The notes below the pieces were generated by a model. The model searched no databases. It was not told where the DNA came from and worked only from the letters and a program-made list of their open reading frames with translations. Below, in pieces: positions 1-8,925 of a stretch of 64,000 nucleotides of DNA (within the stretch, counting starts at the first letter, position 1; each line of letters starts with the position of its first letter). This DNA comes from Actinospica robiniae DSM 44927. Lineage in GTDB: Bacteria > Actinomycetota > Actinomycetes > Streptomycetales > Catenulisporaceae. The stretch lies in contig NZ_KI632511.1 in the NCBI RefSeq assembly GCF_000504285.1, positions 1,733,372 through 1,797,371 of the forward strand, in the 5' to 3' direction. Made by a program: the position numbers and the translations under genes.

Positions 1-264
1 CCCACCGTTTACCGTTCCCCTCGCCAAAGCGATGATGTTGAGCTCCACATGCGCCGGTCCGCGTACGAAGCCGACGGCGCGCAGCGCATCGGCGTCGGCC
101 GCGCTGAGAATCTCCGCGAGCTCGGGGGCGATGCGCGTACCGCTGTGCGCGCATACGGCTCCCAGGTAGCCGACCTCATCCGCGATGCCGAGTAAGACCT
201 CGAGATCGCGTTGCGCACCAGCCGTTGGTTGAGCACCGCCAGGGCCATGCCGCCCTCTGGCCAC
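1..264 (-). CDS. Partial ORF of unknown function
   Basis: A reading frame open to the left edge can start at GTG 264 and encodes about 88 residues. It shows good third-position GC, especially in the part reading QRDLEVLLGIADEVGYLGAV. No family was recognised and there is no convincing ribosome binding site. It lies divergent from the PadR gene, sharing the short region that holds the PadR-type dyad at 291-323, so it could be a target of that regulator. It could also be a decayed remnant. The rest of the gene, if any, is outside the window. Confidence 0.3.
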   Translation of the reverse strand, partial: MARGRHGPGGAQPTAGAQRDLEVLLGIADEVGYLGAVCAHSGTRIAPELAEILSAADADALRAVGFVRGPAHVELNIIALARGTVNGG

Positions 265-277
265 GGCCGTCGGTCCG

Positions 278-308
278 TTGACAAGCCTACCTCTCTAACG
301 GTTAGACT
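278..308 (+). promoter_or_regulatory. Putative promoter of the padR operon
   Basis: TTGACA at 278-283 and TAGACT at 303-308 form a promoter-like pair with 19-bp spacing. The -10 element falls at the centre of the dyad at 291-323, so binding there would block transcription. The assignment rests on sequence pattern only. Confidence 0.4.
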
Positions 309-323
309 ATAACCGTTAGAGAG
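291..323. promoter_or_regulatory. Perfect inverted repeat, probable PadR operator
   Basis: Two 14-bp arms, CTCTCTAACGGTTA and its exact reverse complement, are separated by the 5-bp spacer gacta. The dyad ends 11 bp before the GTG start of the PadR gene and covers its putative -10 element and ribosome binding site. PadR proteins typically repress their own operon from such dyads, so autoregulation of the regulator and the exporter genes is inferred. Confidence 0.7.
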
Positions 324-334
324 GTGAGCGGTCG

Positions 335-862
335 GTGCAGCAGGAAGTCGTCTTAGCGCTCCTCGCGAAGGAGCCTCGCCATGGTTCGCAGCTTCGCGCC
401 CGGCTGGAGGCCGCACTCGGGCCGGTCGGTGACGGGCTGAACGCCGGCCACGTGTACGTCATCCTCGCCCGCTTGGAAAAGGCCGGGCTGGTGGAACGTG
501 ATGGAGCCGAAGAGCCCGCGCAACGGCAGGACCGCAAGAGCTACCGCCTCACACCGGCAGGACGGGAGCGGCTGGCCGAGTGGCTCGCCGACGTCACGTG
601 GCCCAAACAGGATCAAGCCGACTTCCACCTGAAGCTCATCGTCGCCGACCAGGGCCGCCTGGCCGATCCGATCGCCCTCGTCGACGTGCAGCGTCGCGAG
701 TTGCTTCGCCGCTTGCGCGACGCACAGCGCGCCGCGATGGCCGAGCCGGGCGATTCCGAAGCCGTGCTGCTGCTGGAGGGCATCGTGCTCAGGCTTCAGG
801 CGGACCTGCGCTGGCTCGAGGCGTGTGAACGTACATGGACCGAACGAAGGGGAAAGCGATGA
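335..862 (+). CDS. PadR family transcriptional regulator
   Basis: This 175-residue protein has an N-terminal PadR winged helix (about residues 1-80). The hallmark segment 'GHVYVILARLEKAGLVE' is followed by 'YRLTPAGRERLAEWL', then a helical C-terminal part typical of the longer PadR proteins, which dimerise there. It probably represses its own operon through the dyad at 291-323. The start is GTG 335, the first start in frame after the operator. The stop overlaps the ATG of the ATPase gene (ATGA, 859-862), so the regulator and the exporter are translationally coupled. The inducing ligand cannot be told from sequence, but such units usually respond to a toxic compound that the exporter handles. 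Confidence 0.9.
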   Translation: MQQEVVLALLAKEPRHGSQLRARLEAALGPVGDGLNAGHVYVILARLEKAGLVERDGAEEPAQRQDRKSYRLTPAGRERLAEWLADVTWPKQDQADFHLKLIVADQGRLADPIALVDVQRRELLRRLRDAQRAAMAEPGDSEAVLLLEGIVLRLQADLRWLEACERTWTERRGKR

Positions 863-1602
863 ACAGCACGGGGGGAGCGCTAGTGTGCGCTCGCGGTCTG
901 CGCAAGGACTACGGCACGGGGGAAGCACTCGTACGCGCGCTCGACGAGGTCGACGTCGAGATCGCGAGCGGCGAGTCGGTGGCGGTGATGGGACCGAGCG
1001 GATGCGGCAAGTCGACCCTCCTGCACCTGCTCGGCGGCCTCGACCGGCCGACGGCCGGGGAGGTATGGCTGGGCGGACGCCGCACCGACCGGCTCTCCGA
1101 GCGCGGCTCCGCTCGGGTCCGGCAGAGCGAGATCGGGTTCGTCTTCCAGTCCTTCCACCTCATGGAAGAGCTGACCGCGCAGGAGAACGTCGAACTTCCG
1201 GCGTTGCTGGCCAGGCGCTCCCCGTGCGCGGCCCGCGAGCGCGCCCGAACGCTTCTCGACCAGGTGGGGCTCACGGACCGCGCCCAGCACCTGCCCTCGC
1301 AGCTTTCCGGTGGCCAGCGCCAACGCGTCGCCATCGCTCGGGCGCTGGCCAACGAGCCGACGATCGTCCTGGCCGACGAGCCGACCGGCAATCTGGACTC
1401 CGCCTCCACCCTGGACGTGTTGCGCCTGTTCGAGGCCTTACATGCGTCGGGACTGACCGTTGTGGTCGTAACACACGATGAGCGCATCGCCGCCACTGCG
1501 GACCGATTGATCACGATGCGCGACGGGGCCTTCGTGGACGAGATGAGGCTGACCGGCGGCACGCGCGCGAGCCTCGCCGATCTCGCCGGGCTGGAGGGCT
1601 GA
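859..1602 (+). CDS. ABC transporter ATP-binding protein (MacB/LolD type)
   Basis: This is a cytoplasmic ATPase of about 247 residues that energises the FtsX-type permease encoded next. Walker A GPSGCGKS, the Q-loop 'FVFQSFHLMEELTAQENV', the signature LSGGQRQRVAIARAL, Walker B 'IVLADEPTGNLD' and the H-loop THD are all present, so it should be active. The 'DEPTGNLDS' form is typical of the LolD/MacB/FtsE class. ATG 859 is preferred to an upstream ATG at 835 because it follows a GGGGA-type ribosome binding site and overlaps the padR stop by 4 bp. It belongs to a three-gene PadR-controlled operon. The substrate is unknown. Confidence 0.92.
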   Translation: MNSTGGALVCARGLRKDYGTGEALVRALDEVDVEIASGESVAVMGPSGCGKSTLLHLLGGLDRPTAGEVWLGGRRTDRLSERGSARVRQSEIGFVFQSFHLMEELTAQENVELPALLARRSPCAARERARTLLDQVGLTDRAQHLPSQLSGGQRQRVAIARALANEPTIVLADEPTGNLDSASTLDVLRLFEALHASGLTVVVVTHDERIAATADRLITMRDGAFVDEMRLTGGTRASLADLAGLEG

Positions 1603-1605
1603 CCG

Positions 1606-3420
1606 ATGGGAAGGCTGCTCCTCATCCGACGCCTGGTCGCCAAGGACTTGCGCCGCCGTCCCGCGCAGGCGCTCCTGCTCACGCTCGCCATCGCGACGGC
1701 GGCGACGACACTGACTCTGGGGCTGGCGCTGCGAGGCGCGATCGACAACCCCTACGCCCGCACCCAGACCGCCACCAACGGACCCGACGTCATCGCAACG
1801 CTCCTGCCCGATGGTCCGCACGCCGGTGCGCGAATCGACCCTGGGCAGGTTGCTACCCTCGAACACGCGTCTGGCGTGGCCGCGAGCAGCGGGCCGTTCC
1901 CGGTGACCTGGACGCTGATTCAGCGAGGGCAGGCCCGCGAAGGTGCCGAGGTGGAAGGGCGCAGCGAGCTGCCGGCCGCGGTCGATCAGCCGAAGCTGAT
2001 CCAGGGCGGCTGGGTGCGGCCCGGCGGCGTCGTCCTCGAAGCCGGATTCGCCGAGGCCCTCGGTGTGCACGTCGGGGAGCGGATGATCCTCGGGGGTGAG
2101 AATCTCGAGGTCGTGGGTATCGCGGTCAGCGCCGCCGTCCCGGACTATCCCGATATCTGCGCCTTCACCTGCGTGCTCACCATGGGCCACTACAACCCGG
2201 GCCTGGTCTGGACGACCGAAGCCGAAGCGGTGGCAATCGGCCGCTCCGCCTCGTCCTCACCTCTCGCCTACTACCTGAACTTGCGGCTGACCAATCCTTC
2301 CACCGCGAAGTCGTTCGCCGATGCCGTCGCCCTGACCAAGCCCACGCACTCCCACCTGGTCCTGTACACCGCGCAGTACGTCCGAGACGCGGACGCCCGC
2401 GTTCTCGCCAACGTCCAGCTCTTCCTGCTCACGGGCAGCTCCCTGCTCATGCTCCTCGCTCTCGCCAGCGTCGCCGTGCTGGTCGGAGGGCGTATGGCTG
2501 AGCAGAGTCGCAGAGTGGGACTCCTCAAAGCCGTCGGAGGCACACCGCGACTCGTCGCCCTCGTGCTGCTGTGTGAGAACGGCGTCATCGGACTGATCGC
2601 CGCGGGAATCGGCCTCCTCCTCGGGCAGCTGGCAGCACCGTCTATCAGCGGACCGGGCGCCGGCCTGCTCGCCGCGACGACCACCGCCGGCATAGACCTT
2701 CCGGCCGTCGCTGCAGTGACGGCACTGGGGCTGTTCCTGGCTACCGCCGCGACTCTTCTTCCCACCCTGCACGCGACACGCCGCAGCACTGTCTCCTCCC
2801 TCATGGACCAGCCCCGGACTCCGCGGCGCAGAGCGGCAAGCATCAAGCTCTCCGCCCACCTGCCCGCTCCACTTCTGGTCGGTGCGCGCCTGGCTGCCCG
2901 CCGGCCCAGGCGGGCAGCTCTGACGGTCGCCAGTACGACGGTGACCGTGAGCGGCTTGACGGCTGTGCTGATCATGCATGCGACCCAAGCGAACCCGGAA
3001 TTTATCGCCCCCAGCGATCCGCTCAAGGCCCGTCTGAACGCGGCCGTTGTCATGCTCTCGGCAGCGCTGACCGTCTTCGCGGTGGTCAACGCCGTCTTCA
3101 TTGCCTGGACCACAGCCCTCGAGGCGCGAGCCACCACCGCCCTCACCCGGGCTCTCGGAGCAACCGCGGGAGAAATCGTCGCGGGCCTGTCCGCAACCCA
3201 GGGACTGCTGACCCTTATCGGAGCGATCCTCGGCATCCCCTGTGGAATCGGGATCTACTATGCCTTCACGCCCCACGGCGCGACGACAACAGTGCCACCA
3301 GCACCTAGTCTTGCGCTCGTCGTGCTCTTCACGCCGCTCGCTGTCAGCTTACTCACCATCATTCCCGTCCGCATCGGCGCCCGCGGGCCCGTCGCACACT
3401 CCCTCAAAGCCACGGGGTGA
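1606..3420 (+). CDS. FtsX-like ABC transporter permease
   Basis: This 604-residue membrane protein has the two-repeat FtsX layout. An N-terminal helix (around residues 17-40) is followed by a large extracytoplasmic domain. A first FtsX core lies around residues 275-400 with the coupling segment 'RRVGLLKAVGGTPRLVALVLL'. A second core lies around residues 480-600 with 'TTALTRALGATAGEIVAG'. Three nucleotides separate it from the ATPase gene, so both are made together and form an exporter or mechanotransmission complex of the MacB/LolCDE superfamily. Its job is probably export of a lipophilic compound or antimicrobial that also induces the adjacent PadR regulator. That is an inference from context. 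Confidence 0.9.
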   Translation: MGRLLLIRRLVAKDLRRRPAQALLLTLAIATAATTLTLGLALRGAIDNPYARTQTATNGPDVIATLLPDGPHAGARIDPGQVATLEHASGVAASSGPFPVTWTLIQRGQAREGAEVEGRSELPAAVDQPKLIQGGWVRPGGVVLEAGFAEALGVHVGERMILGGENLEVVGIAVSAAVPDYPDICAFTCVLTMGHYNPGLVWTTEAEAVAIGRSASSSPLAYYLNLRLTNPSTAKSFADAVALTKPTHSHLVLYTAQYVRDADARVLANVQLFLLTGSSLLMLLALASVAVLVGGRMAEQSRRVGLLKAVGGTPRLVALVLLCENGVIGLIAAGIGLLLGQLAAPSISGPGAGLLAATTTAGIDLPAVAAVTALGLFLATAATLLPTLHATRRSTVSSLMDQPRTPRRRAASIKLSAHLPAPLLVGARLAARRPRRAALTVASTTVTVSGLTAVLIMHATQANPEFIAPSDPLKARLNAAVVMLSAALTVFAVVNAVFIAWTTALEARATTALTRALGATAGEIVAGLSATQGLLTLIGAILGIPCGIGIYYAFTPHGATTTVPPAPSLALVVLFTPLAVSLLTIIPVRIGARGPVAHSLKATG

Positions 3421-3448
3421 TCCAGGCTGCGCTGTTGCCCTGGGGCAG

Positions 3449-3487
3449 ACCGCCGTGCGGCGAGGCCGAAGCCTCGCCGCACGCGGT
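3449..3487. terminator. Strong bidirectional hairpin terminator
   Basis: A 12-bp GC stem (GTGCGGCGAGGC, loop cgaa, exact complement, 3455-3482) is extended by ACCGC/GCGGT on the outside. It sits between the convergent ends of the FtsX permease gene (stop 3420) and the binding-protein gene (stop 3498), so it can terminate both transcripts. There is no U-tract, as is usual in high-GC actinobacteria. Confidence 0.7.
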
Positions 3488-3497
3488 CATCACCTGA

Positions 3498-4586
3498 TCA
3501 GCCGTTGCCCGGCTCCGGCGTCGAAGAGGTCGTGAATCCCTCAGCCTTGTTCGCGGCGACCGCGAAGGTGTTGGTGAAAGTGTCGCTCAACTTCACCGAA
3601 TCGACATTCGCGCCGATCGCCTTCTCGGTGGCCATCACAGTCTCGGGGCCGCCGGCCGGCATGATGCCGTCGGGCAGGAACTGCCCCTTGTCCTGAGTGA
3701 GCGCGGTGATGTACTCGGCTTTGGTGAATCCGTTGCTCTGCACGTACGTCTGCGGCAGTGCGTTCGCGATGTCGGTCGCCGAGTGCGTCGCAATCCAGTG
3801 CATCGTCGCCACCAGCGCGTCAACCACGTCCTGAGCCTCCTTCTGGTGCGAGTCCACCCAGTCGGTGCGGGCGAGCACGCCGGCTGAGGGCCAGGTGCCG
3901 CCGAGGGCGGCAGTGGCACCGGACGCGGTCGCCAGGTCGATGGCCGAGTAACCGATGTTCTGCTGCTCGATCTGCAGCACCGTCGGCTGAGTGGTCATCA
4001 GGCACTGGGTCTTGCCGGTCTTGAGCGCGGCTATGGCCGTGGCCCCGTCGCTCACACCGATCCGGCTGTACTGCTTGGTGGTGAGCCCGGACTTGCTCGC
4101 CAGCAGCTGGGTCAGCTCGTCGGTGCCGGATCCGAGGTCGGTCACGCCGAGGGTCTTGCCGGTCCACTGCGCGGCCGAGTGGATGCCGCTGCCGGTGGCG
4201 CACATCTCGCGCTCACCCGGAGCACCGGAGAGCTGGACGATGTCCTGCACAGCCTTGCCCTTGGACTGGAAGTCGATGGCGTGGATGTACCAGGCGCCGG
4301 CCATTTCCACCTGTCCCGAGGCCATCGCGTCTTCGGCGCCGACTCCCCCGTTGACCTCGGTGGTGAGCACCATGTTGACGCCGTACTTCTTGTAGAAGCC
4401 GAGCTGCTGGGCGAGTTCGTAAGGCAGGTAGATCTGCTTGTCGATTCCGCCGACCATGAGGGTGACGGTCGGAAGCGCCGCGCTGCCGCCGGAACCGGAG
4501 CCCGAGCCGGAGCTCGAGCAGGCAGTGAGCGTACCGGTCAGGGCGAGGGCGCCGGCGGCGGCACCGGTGAGGGTCCTTCTGAGCAT
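3498..4586 (-). CDS. ABC transporter substrate-binding lipoprotein (NitT/TauT, NMT1-like)
   Basis: This is a 362-residue lipoprotein. A signal peptide ends in the lipobox LTAC (Cys at about residue 23), followed by a Ser/Gly linker. The mature domain begins 'VTLMVGGIDKQIYLPYELAQQLGFYKKYGVNM', the classic start of the NMT1/SsuA/TauA periplasmic-binding fold, and later has 'GKTLGVTDLGSGTDELTQLLA'. Proteins of this class bind nitrate, taurine, aliphatic sulfonates, pyrimidine precursors or aromatic acids. The ligand cannot be fixed from sequence. It is the last gene of a minus-strand operon behind its own ATPase and permease. Confidence 0.9.
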   Translation of the reverse strand: MLRRTLTGAAAGALALTGTLTACSSSGSGSGSGGSAALPTVTLMVGGIDKQIYLPYELAQQLGFYKKYGVNMVLTTEVNGGVGAEDAMASGQVEMAGAWYIHAIDFQSKGKAVQDIVQLSGAPGEREMCATGSGIHSAAQWTGKTLGVTDLGSGTDELTQLLASKSGLTTKQYSRIGVSDGATAIAALKTGKTQCLMTTQPTVLQIEQQNIGYSAIDLATASGATAALGGTWPSAGVLARTDWVDSHQKEAQDVVDALVATMHWIATHSATDIANALPQTYVQSNGFTKAEYITALTQDKGQFLPDGIMPAGGPETVMATEKAIGANVDSVKLSDTFTNTFAVAANKAEGFTTSSTPEPGNG

Positions 4587-4650
4587 GGCAAAGCCTTTCC
4601 ATGTCTTCGTTGACGGGTAACGGGGTGGAACGCTGACCCGGGGCCGCGGT

Positions 4651-5538
4651 TCAGATCGCGGCGGCCTCGGACGGGGAGGGCGGGCGCCACGAGAGCAGGC
4701 GGCGCTCGACGCGGGTGAGCAGGAGCTCGACGACGAGCGTGATCGCGGCGATGACGAACATCGTGGCGAACACCCCGTCCGGGTTGAACTGGTTCTGCGC
4801 GGTGGCGATGACCAGGCCGAGGCCCTTCTGCGCGCCGAGCATCTCGCCGACGATCGCCCCGACGATGGCGAATCCGAAGGCCGTGTGGAGGCTCGCGATG
4901 ATCCAGGTGAGCGCCGAGGGCAGGGTCACGTCGCGGACGATGCGCAGCTTGGAGGCGCCGAGTACCCGCGCGTTGTTGAGGATGTTGCGGTCGACCTCGC
5001 GCACGCCCTGGAACGCGTTGAAGAAGACCACGAAGAACACCAGTACCGCTGCCAGCAGGATCTTCGGCGTCGGACCGAGGCCGAAGGCGACGAGGAAGAT
5101 CGAGCCGAGCACGATGCGCGGAATGGCGTTCATGATCTTGATGTACGGGCCGATGACCTTGGCCAGGAAGGGGCTCACGCCCAGGCCTACGCCGAACACG
5201 ATGCCACCGGCGGTACCGACCAGGAAGCCGAAGACCGCCTCGCGCAGCGTCGTGAAGATCTGCGACCAGTACGAGCCGAACTCGGTCGCCTGGTCGCCCT
5301 GGGCGAAGTAGTCCCTCAGCTGCTTGGCGATGCCGCTCGGCTGGCCGAAGAAGAACGGATCGACGACCTTCCAGGCGGTCAGGAGCTGCCAGGAGCCGAT
5401 GACGAAGACGGCGAGGACGATCTGCGCGGCCAGCACCCGCAATCTGCGCGTGCGCGCGATGCGGCGGCCGGGATTCGTCTTGCCCACCTCGAAGGACGGC
5501 ACGACCTGGCTTTCGAGTCGGGGGGCGTGGTGGCTCAT
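4651..5538 (-). CDS. ABC transporter permease (NitT/TauT type)
   Basis: This 295-residue inner-membrane protein has about six helices and a BPD_transp_1 domain. The EAA-type coupling loop reads 'NILNNARVLGASKLRIVRDVTLPSALTWIIASL' (around residues 190-220). It pairs with the ATPase encoded just upstream, whose stop overlaps this ATG by 4 bp, and with the lipoprotein encoded downstream. Together they form a complete importer for a small organic anion or a sulfonate-like ligand. The first 40 residues form a cytoplasmic N-terminal extension, common in this subfamily. Confidence 0.9.
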   Translation of the reverse strand: MSHHAPRLESQVVPSFEVGKTNPGRRIARTRRLRVLAAQIVLAVFVIGSWQLLTAWKVVDPFFFGQPSGIAKQLRDYFAQGDQATEFGSYWSQIFTTLREAVFGFLVGTAGGIVFGVGLGVSPFLAKVIGPYIKIMNAIPRIVLGSIFLVAFGLGPTPKILLAAVLVFFVVFFNAFQGVREVDRNILNNARVLGASKLRIVRDVTLPSALTWIIASLHTAFGFAIVGAIVGEMLGAQKGLGLVIATAQNQFNPDGVFATMFVIAAITLVVELLLTRVERRLLSWRPPSPSEAAAI

Positions 5539-6365
5539 GCTGCGGCTCCTGCCGTGCGGGCGTATGCGAGCTCGACTTCTTCGCGCAGGGACTGCCAGAT
5601 CTGCCGGTGCAACTCGAGGAATTCGGGCTGGAACCGGATGTCCTGGACGGCGCCGCGCGGGCGTGGCAGGTCGATGTCATAGACCGCCTTCACCGACCCC
5701 GGCGAGGAGGTCATCACCACGACTCGGTCGGCCAGAGCCACGGCTTCCTCGAGATCGTGCGTGATGAACAGCACCGAAGGACGTAACTGCTCCCACAGGC
5801 CGAGCAGCTCGGTCTGCATGATCGCTTTGGTCTGCACGTCGAGAGCGCCGAAAGGCTCGTCCATGAGCAGGATCCGGGGCTCGTTGATCAACGCCGCCGC
5901 CATGGCGACGCGCTTGCGCATCCCGCCGGAGAGCTGGTGCGGGTGCCGGTCCTCGAAGCCGGCCAGGCCGACCCGGCGCACCCAGTCGCGCGCGGACGCT
6001 TCCGCTTCGCGCTTGGGCACACCGCGGAAGCTGGGGCCGAGCGCGACGTTGCCGAGCACGGTCTTCCACGGCAGCAGGGCATCGGCCTGGAACATGAAGC
6101 TCACACCGTCGGCGATGCCCTCGACCGCGCGCCCGCCGACGCGGACCGTGCCCTCGCTGGGCCGGTCGAGTCCGGAGACCAGGCCCAGCGTGGTGGACTT
6201 CCCGCAGCCGGTCGGCCCGACCACCGCGCAGAACTGACCCGGTTCCACGTCGAAGGTCACGTCGTGGATCGCGGTGAAAATCGAGCCGTCCGGAGTGAGG
6301 AAACGTTTCGTCACGCCGGCGATCTCGATCCGGGCGCCGGGTCCCGCGGATGTCGTCGCGGTCAT
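5535..6365 (-). CDS. ABC transporter ATP-binding protein (NitT/TauT type)
   Basis: This is an ATPase of about 276 residues. It has Walker A GPTGCGKST, Q-loop 'MFQADALLPWKTVLGNV', signature LSGGMRKRVAMAAAL, Walker B 'ILLMDEPFGALD' and the H-loop 'FITHDLEEAVAL', the pattern of the SsuB/TauB group. Start ATG 6365 is chosen because AGGAGG lies about 9 bases upstream. A longer frame from 6404 lacks that support. It is the first gene of the importer operon and is divergent from a CitA/DcuS-type kinase gene 220 bp away, which suggests that the two-component system senses the imported solute or controls its uptake. Confidence 0.92.
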   Translation of the reverse strand: MTATTSAGPGARIEIAGVTKRFLTPDGSIFTAIHDVTFDVEPGQFCAVVGPTGCGKSTTLGLVSGLDRPSEGTVRVGGRAVEGIADGVSFMFQADALLPWKTVLGNVALGPSFRGVPKREAEASARDWVRRVGLAGFEDRHPHQLSGGMRKRVAMAAALINEPRILLMDEPFGALDVQTKAIMQTELLGLWEQLRPSVLFITHDLEEAVALADRVVVMTSSPGSVKAVYDIDLPRPRGAVQDIRFQPEFLELHRQIWQSLREEVELAYARTAGAAA

Positions 6366-6491
6366 CTCGGATCGCCTCCTGTCTTCATTGATCGGGGAGG
6401 CCACACGCTAGGAGCGGCGGATCGGGGTTGTCTCGCTTGTGGTCGTAACTCGCGTTCCCCGCGTTTCCCCGGGTTTTGTGCATTGAGTTCA

Positions 6492-6510
6492 CGGAATATC
6501 GGATAACGGA
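6492..6510. promoter_or_regulatory. CGGA direct repeats in a divergent promoter region
   Basis: Between the divergent importer and kinase genes, CGGA occurs at 6492, 6500 and 6507, spaced by 8 and 7 bases, within the AT-richest part of the interval. This could be a binding site for the response regulator encoded downstream. The evidence is only the repetition and its position. Confidence 0.25.
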
Positions 6511-6585
6511 TTGAATGCTTTTCCCGGATTTCCTTGCCCGGCCATAGGCGCCGCTTCCACAATCCTTCAGGTGCGACGAGGCGCG

Positions 6586-8178
6586 ATGCGCAGGCTCTCC
6601 AGCCAGATCTTCGTCGGCCAGGTGGCGATCCTGGTCGCGACGGTCCTGGTGGGATTCGTCCTGTTCGCGCGGGAGGAACGCACACAACTCGATTGGCAGG
6701 CCGGACAGCAGGCCGTATCCATCGCCGAGACCACCGCCGACATCGACGCGGTCGGCGCGTGCTTGGAGGCGGCAGCGCCGCCGTGCGGCGACGAGGAGCA
6801 GCGGATCGCCGAGCGCGTGACCCAGTCGACCGGTGCCGCGTACGTGGTGGTCATCGACATGAACCGGGTCCGCCACTCGCATCCCAATCCTGCGCTGATC
6901 GGCAAGCAGGTCTCCGAACCGGTCGTTGCCGAGGACGGCAAGGTGCACGTCGTGACCGACGACGGCAGCCTCGGCCGCTCGGCCGACGCCCTGGTTCCGC
7001 TGTATGCCCCGGACGGCACGTTGGTCGGGGAGGTATCGGTGGGGATTCTGGAGAGCAAGATCTCCACAACGCTCTGGCGTGTCCTTCCGCCCTACGTCCT
7101 GTGGTTCGCCCTCGCCCTGGTGATGGGTGCGTTCGCCTCTTGGCTGCTCTCCCGTCGGCTCAGGCGGCGCACGTTCGGGCTCGAGCTCGACGAGATCGCA
7201 AAACTGCTGCTGGAGCGTGAGGCCGTGCTGCACGGCATCCGCGAGGGCATGATCGCGTTCGACCGGGCCGGGCGGATCACCATGGTCAACGACGAGGCGC
7301 GACGGCTGCTCGAGCTCGGCTCGAACGGTGTGGGCAGCTGGATCGAGGACGTGGTGGCGCCCGGACGGCTGCGTGAAGTGCTCTCCGGCGCGATCGACGG
7401 CAGGGACGAGGTCGTACTCACCGACGCCTACTGCCTGACCGTCAATCGGATGCCGGTCGTGCTCGGCGGCCGCCTGCACGGCTCGGTGGTCACTTTGCGC
7501 GATCGTACCGAGCTGGCCGGCCTGCTGCGCGAGCTCGACAGCGTGCGCGGATTGACCGACGCGCTACGGGCGCAGCAGCACGAGTTCTCCAATCGCATGC
7601 ACATCGTCGCGGGCCTGCTCGAACTCGGCGAGGCCGAAGAGGCGCTGCACTATCTGACCGATCTGAGCCTTGCGCAGACCGAGGTCGCCGAGCGGCTTCG
7701 AGCCAGGATCGGCGCCCCGCTGATCGTCGGGCTGCTCTTGGCGAAGGCGACGGTCGCCGCCGAGCGTGGGATCGAGCTCGAGGTGGCCGACGAATCGTGG
7801 CTGGGTGAGGTTCCGGGTAAGACGCAGGCATTGACCACGATCCTGGGAAATCTGATCGACAACGCCCTCGACGCGGTCGGGTCCCGCGGATATCCGGCAG
7901 ACCGTCCGGGACGAGTGCGGGTGCTCCTCGTCGAGGACAGGGGACGCATCACGATCGAGGTCGCGGACAACGGTCCGGGCATTGCGGCCGAGGACGTCGA
8001 CGCGGTGTTCCTGGACGGATTCTCGACGAAGCCTCAGTCAGGGTCCCTGCGCCGCGGGTTGGGCCTGGCACTTGTCCACCGCATCGTCCAGCGGCTCGGC
8101 GGGACGATCTCGGTCAGCGTGGGGCCGGGCGCGACGTTCGAGGTCGGCATCCCGGCGGAAGTGGCGGTGTTGGTGTGA
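6586..8178 (+). CDS. Sensor histidine kinase, CitA/DcuS family
   Basis: This is a membrane kinase of about 530 residues. TM1 (around residues 8-28) precedes an extracytoplasmic PAS/Cache-like sensor with 'VIDMNRVRHSHPNPALIGK', close to the carboxylate-binding segment of CitA/DcuS. TM2 (around 165-190) is followed by a cytoplasmic PAS domain, the phospho-acceptor segment 'QQHEFSNRMHIVAGLLELG' and an ATPase domain with 'NLIDNALDAV' and 'DNGPGIAAED'. ATG 6586 is preferred to a TTG at 6511 because the TM1 signal then begins at the N-terminus. It overlaps the response regulator gene (GTGA). The known family senses di- and tricarboxylates. The ligand here is unknown. Confidence 0.9.
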   Translation: MRRLSSQIFVGQVAILVATVLVGFVLFAREERTQLDWQAGQQAVSIAETTADIDAVGACLEAAAPPCGDEEQRIAERVTQSTGAAYVVVIDMNRVRHSHPNPALIGKQVSEPVVAEDGKVHVVTDDGSLGRSADALVPLYAPDGTLVGEVSVGILESKISTTLWRVLPPYVLWFALALVMGAFASWLLSRRLRRRTFGLELDEIAKLLLEREAVLHGIREGMIAFDRAGRITMVNDEARRLLELGSNGVGSWIEDVVAPGRLREVLSGAIDGRDEVVLTDAYCLTVNRMPVVLGGRLHGSVVTLRDRTELAGLLRELDSVRGLTDALRAQQHEFSNRMHIVAGLLELGEAEEALHYLTDLSLAQTEVAERLRARIGAPLIVGLLLAKATVAAERGIELEVADESWLGEVPGKTQALTTILGNLIDNALDAVGSRGYPADRPGRVRVLLVEDRGRITIEVADNGPGIAAEDVDAVFLDGFSTKPQSGSLRRGLGLALVHRIVQRLGGTISVSVGPGATFEVGIPAEVAVLV

Positions 8179-8906
8179 CGGCCCTGGAGGAGACGACGGC
8201 TACCGAAGGAATCAGAACCCTGGTCGTCGATGACGACTTCCGTGTCGCCCGTATCCACGCCGCATTCGTCGAGAAGACCGAGGGGTTCCGCGTCGTAGGA
8301 GCAGCCCACAGCGCGGCTCAAGCGCTCGAGTCCATCGACGAACTACGGCCGGAGCTTGTGCTGATGGACGTGTACCTGCCCGACGGCGACGGCATCAGCG
8401 TCGTACGCGGCCTGGTGGAGCGGGCCGAGCATCCCGACTTCATCGTCATCACCGCCGCCCGCGACGTCACGACAGTGCGCGCCGCGATGCAGATCGGCGC
8501 CGTGCACTATCTCGTCAAGCCGTTCGGATACGACGCGCTACGCGAGCGGCTCGAGTCGTACCGCAACCTGCGTGAACGCATCGCCGGGCTCGGACCGGAG
8601 GCCGACCAGCCCGAGGTGGACGCCCTCTTCGGCCTGTTGCGCGGTCCGGTCCCGTCGAGCGAGCCGGCGCCGGGCCACAGTGCGCCGACGCTGGAGCTCG
8701 TCCGCGACGCTGTGCGCGCCGCCCACGGGGATGTGTCGGCGAGCGAAGTGGCTGCGCAAGTGGGGATCAGCCGGCCCACGGCACAGCGGTATCTCAGCCA
8801 TTTGGCCCGAAACGGGATGGTCCGCATCCAGCTGAAGTACGGCTCCACGGGCCGTCCGGAACACAGGTACGCGATGCCTGAGGCAAGCCCCACGGCGAAG
8901 CGTTGA
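8175..8906 (+). CDS. Response regulator, CitB/DcuR family
   Basis: This 243-residue regulator has a receiver domain (about 1-125) with the acidic pair 'VVDDDF', the phospho-acceptor Asp in 'ELVLMDVYLPDGDG' and the Lys in 'HYLVKPFG'. A C-terminal helix-turn-helix, 'GDVSASEVAAQVGISRPTAQRYLSHLARNGMV', is typical of CitB/DpiA regulators. GTG 8175 overlaps the kinase stop, so the pair is co-translated. The likely targets are the divergent NitT/TauT importer genes, which is inferred from position. Confidence 0.92.
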   Translation: MTALEETTATEGIRTLVVDDDFRVARIHAAFVEKTEGFRVVGAAHSAAQALESIDELRPELVLMDVYLPDGDGISVVRGLVERAEHPDFIVITAARDVTTVRAAMQIGAVHYLVKPFGYDALRERLESYRNLRERIAGLGPEADQPEVDALFGLLRGPVPSSEPAPGHSAPTLELVRDAVRAAHGDVSASEVAAQVGISRPTAQRYLSHLARNGMVRIQLKYGSTGRPEHRYAMPEASPTAKR

Positions 8907-8925
8907 TCCCCTCCTCGCTCAGGCT

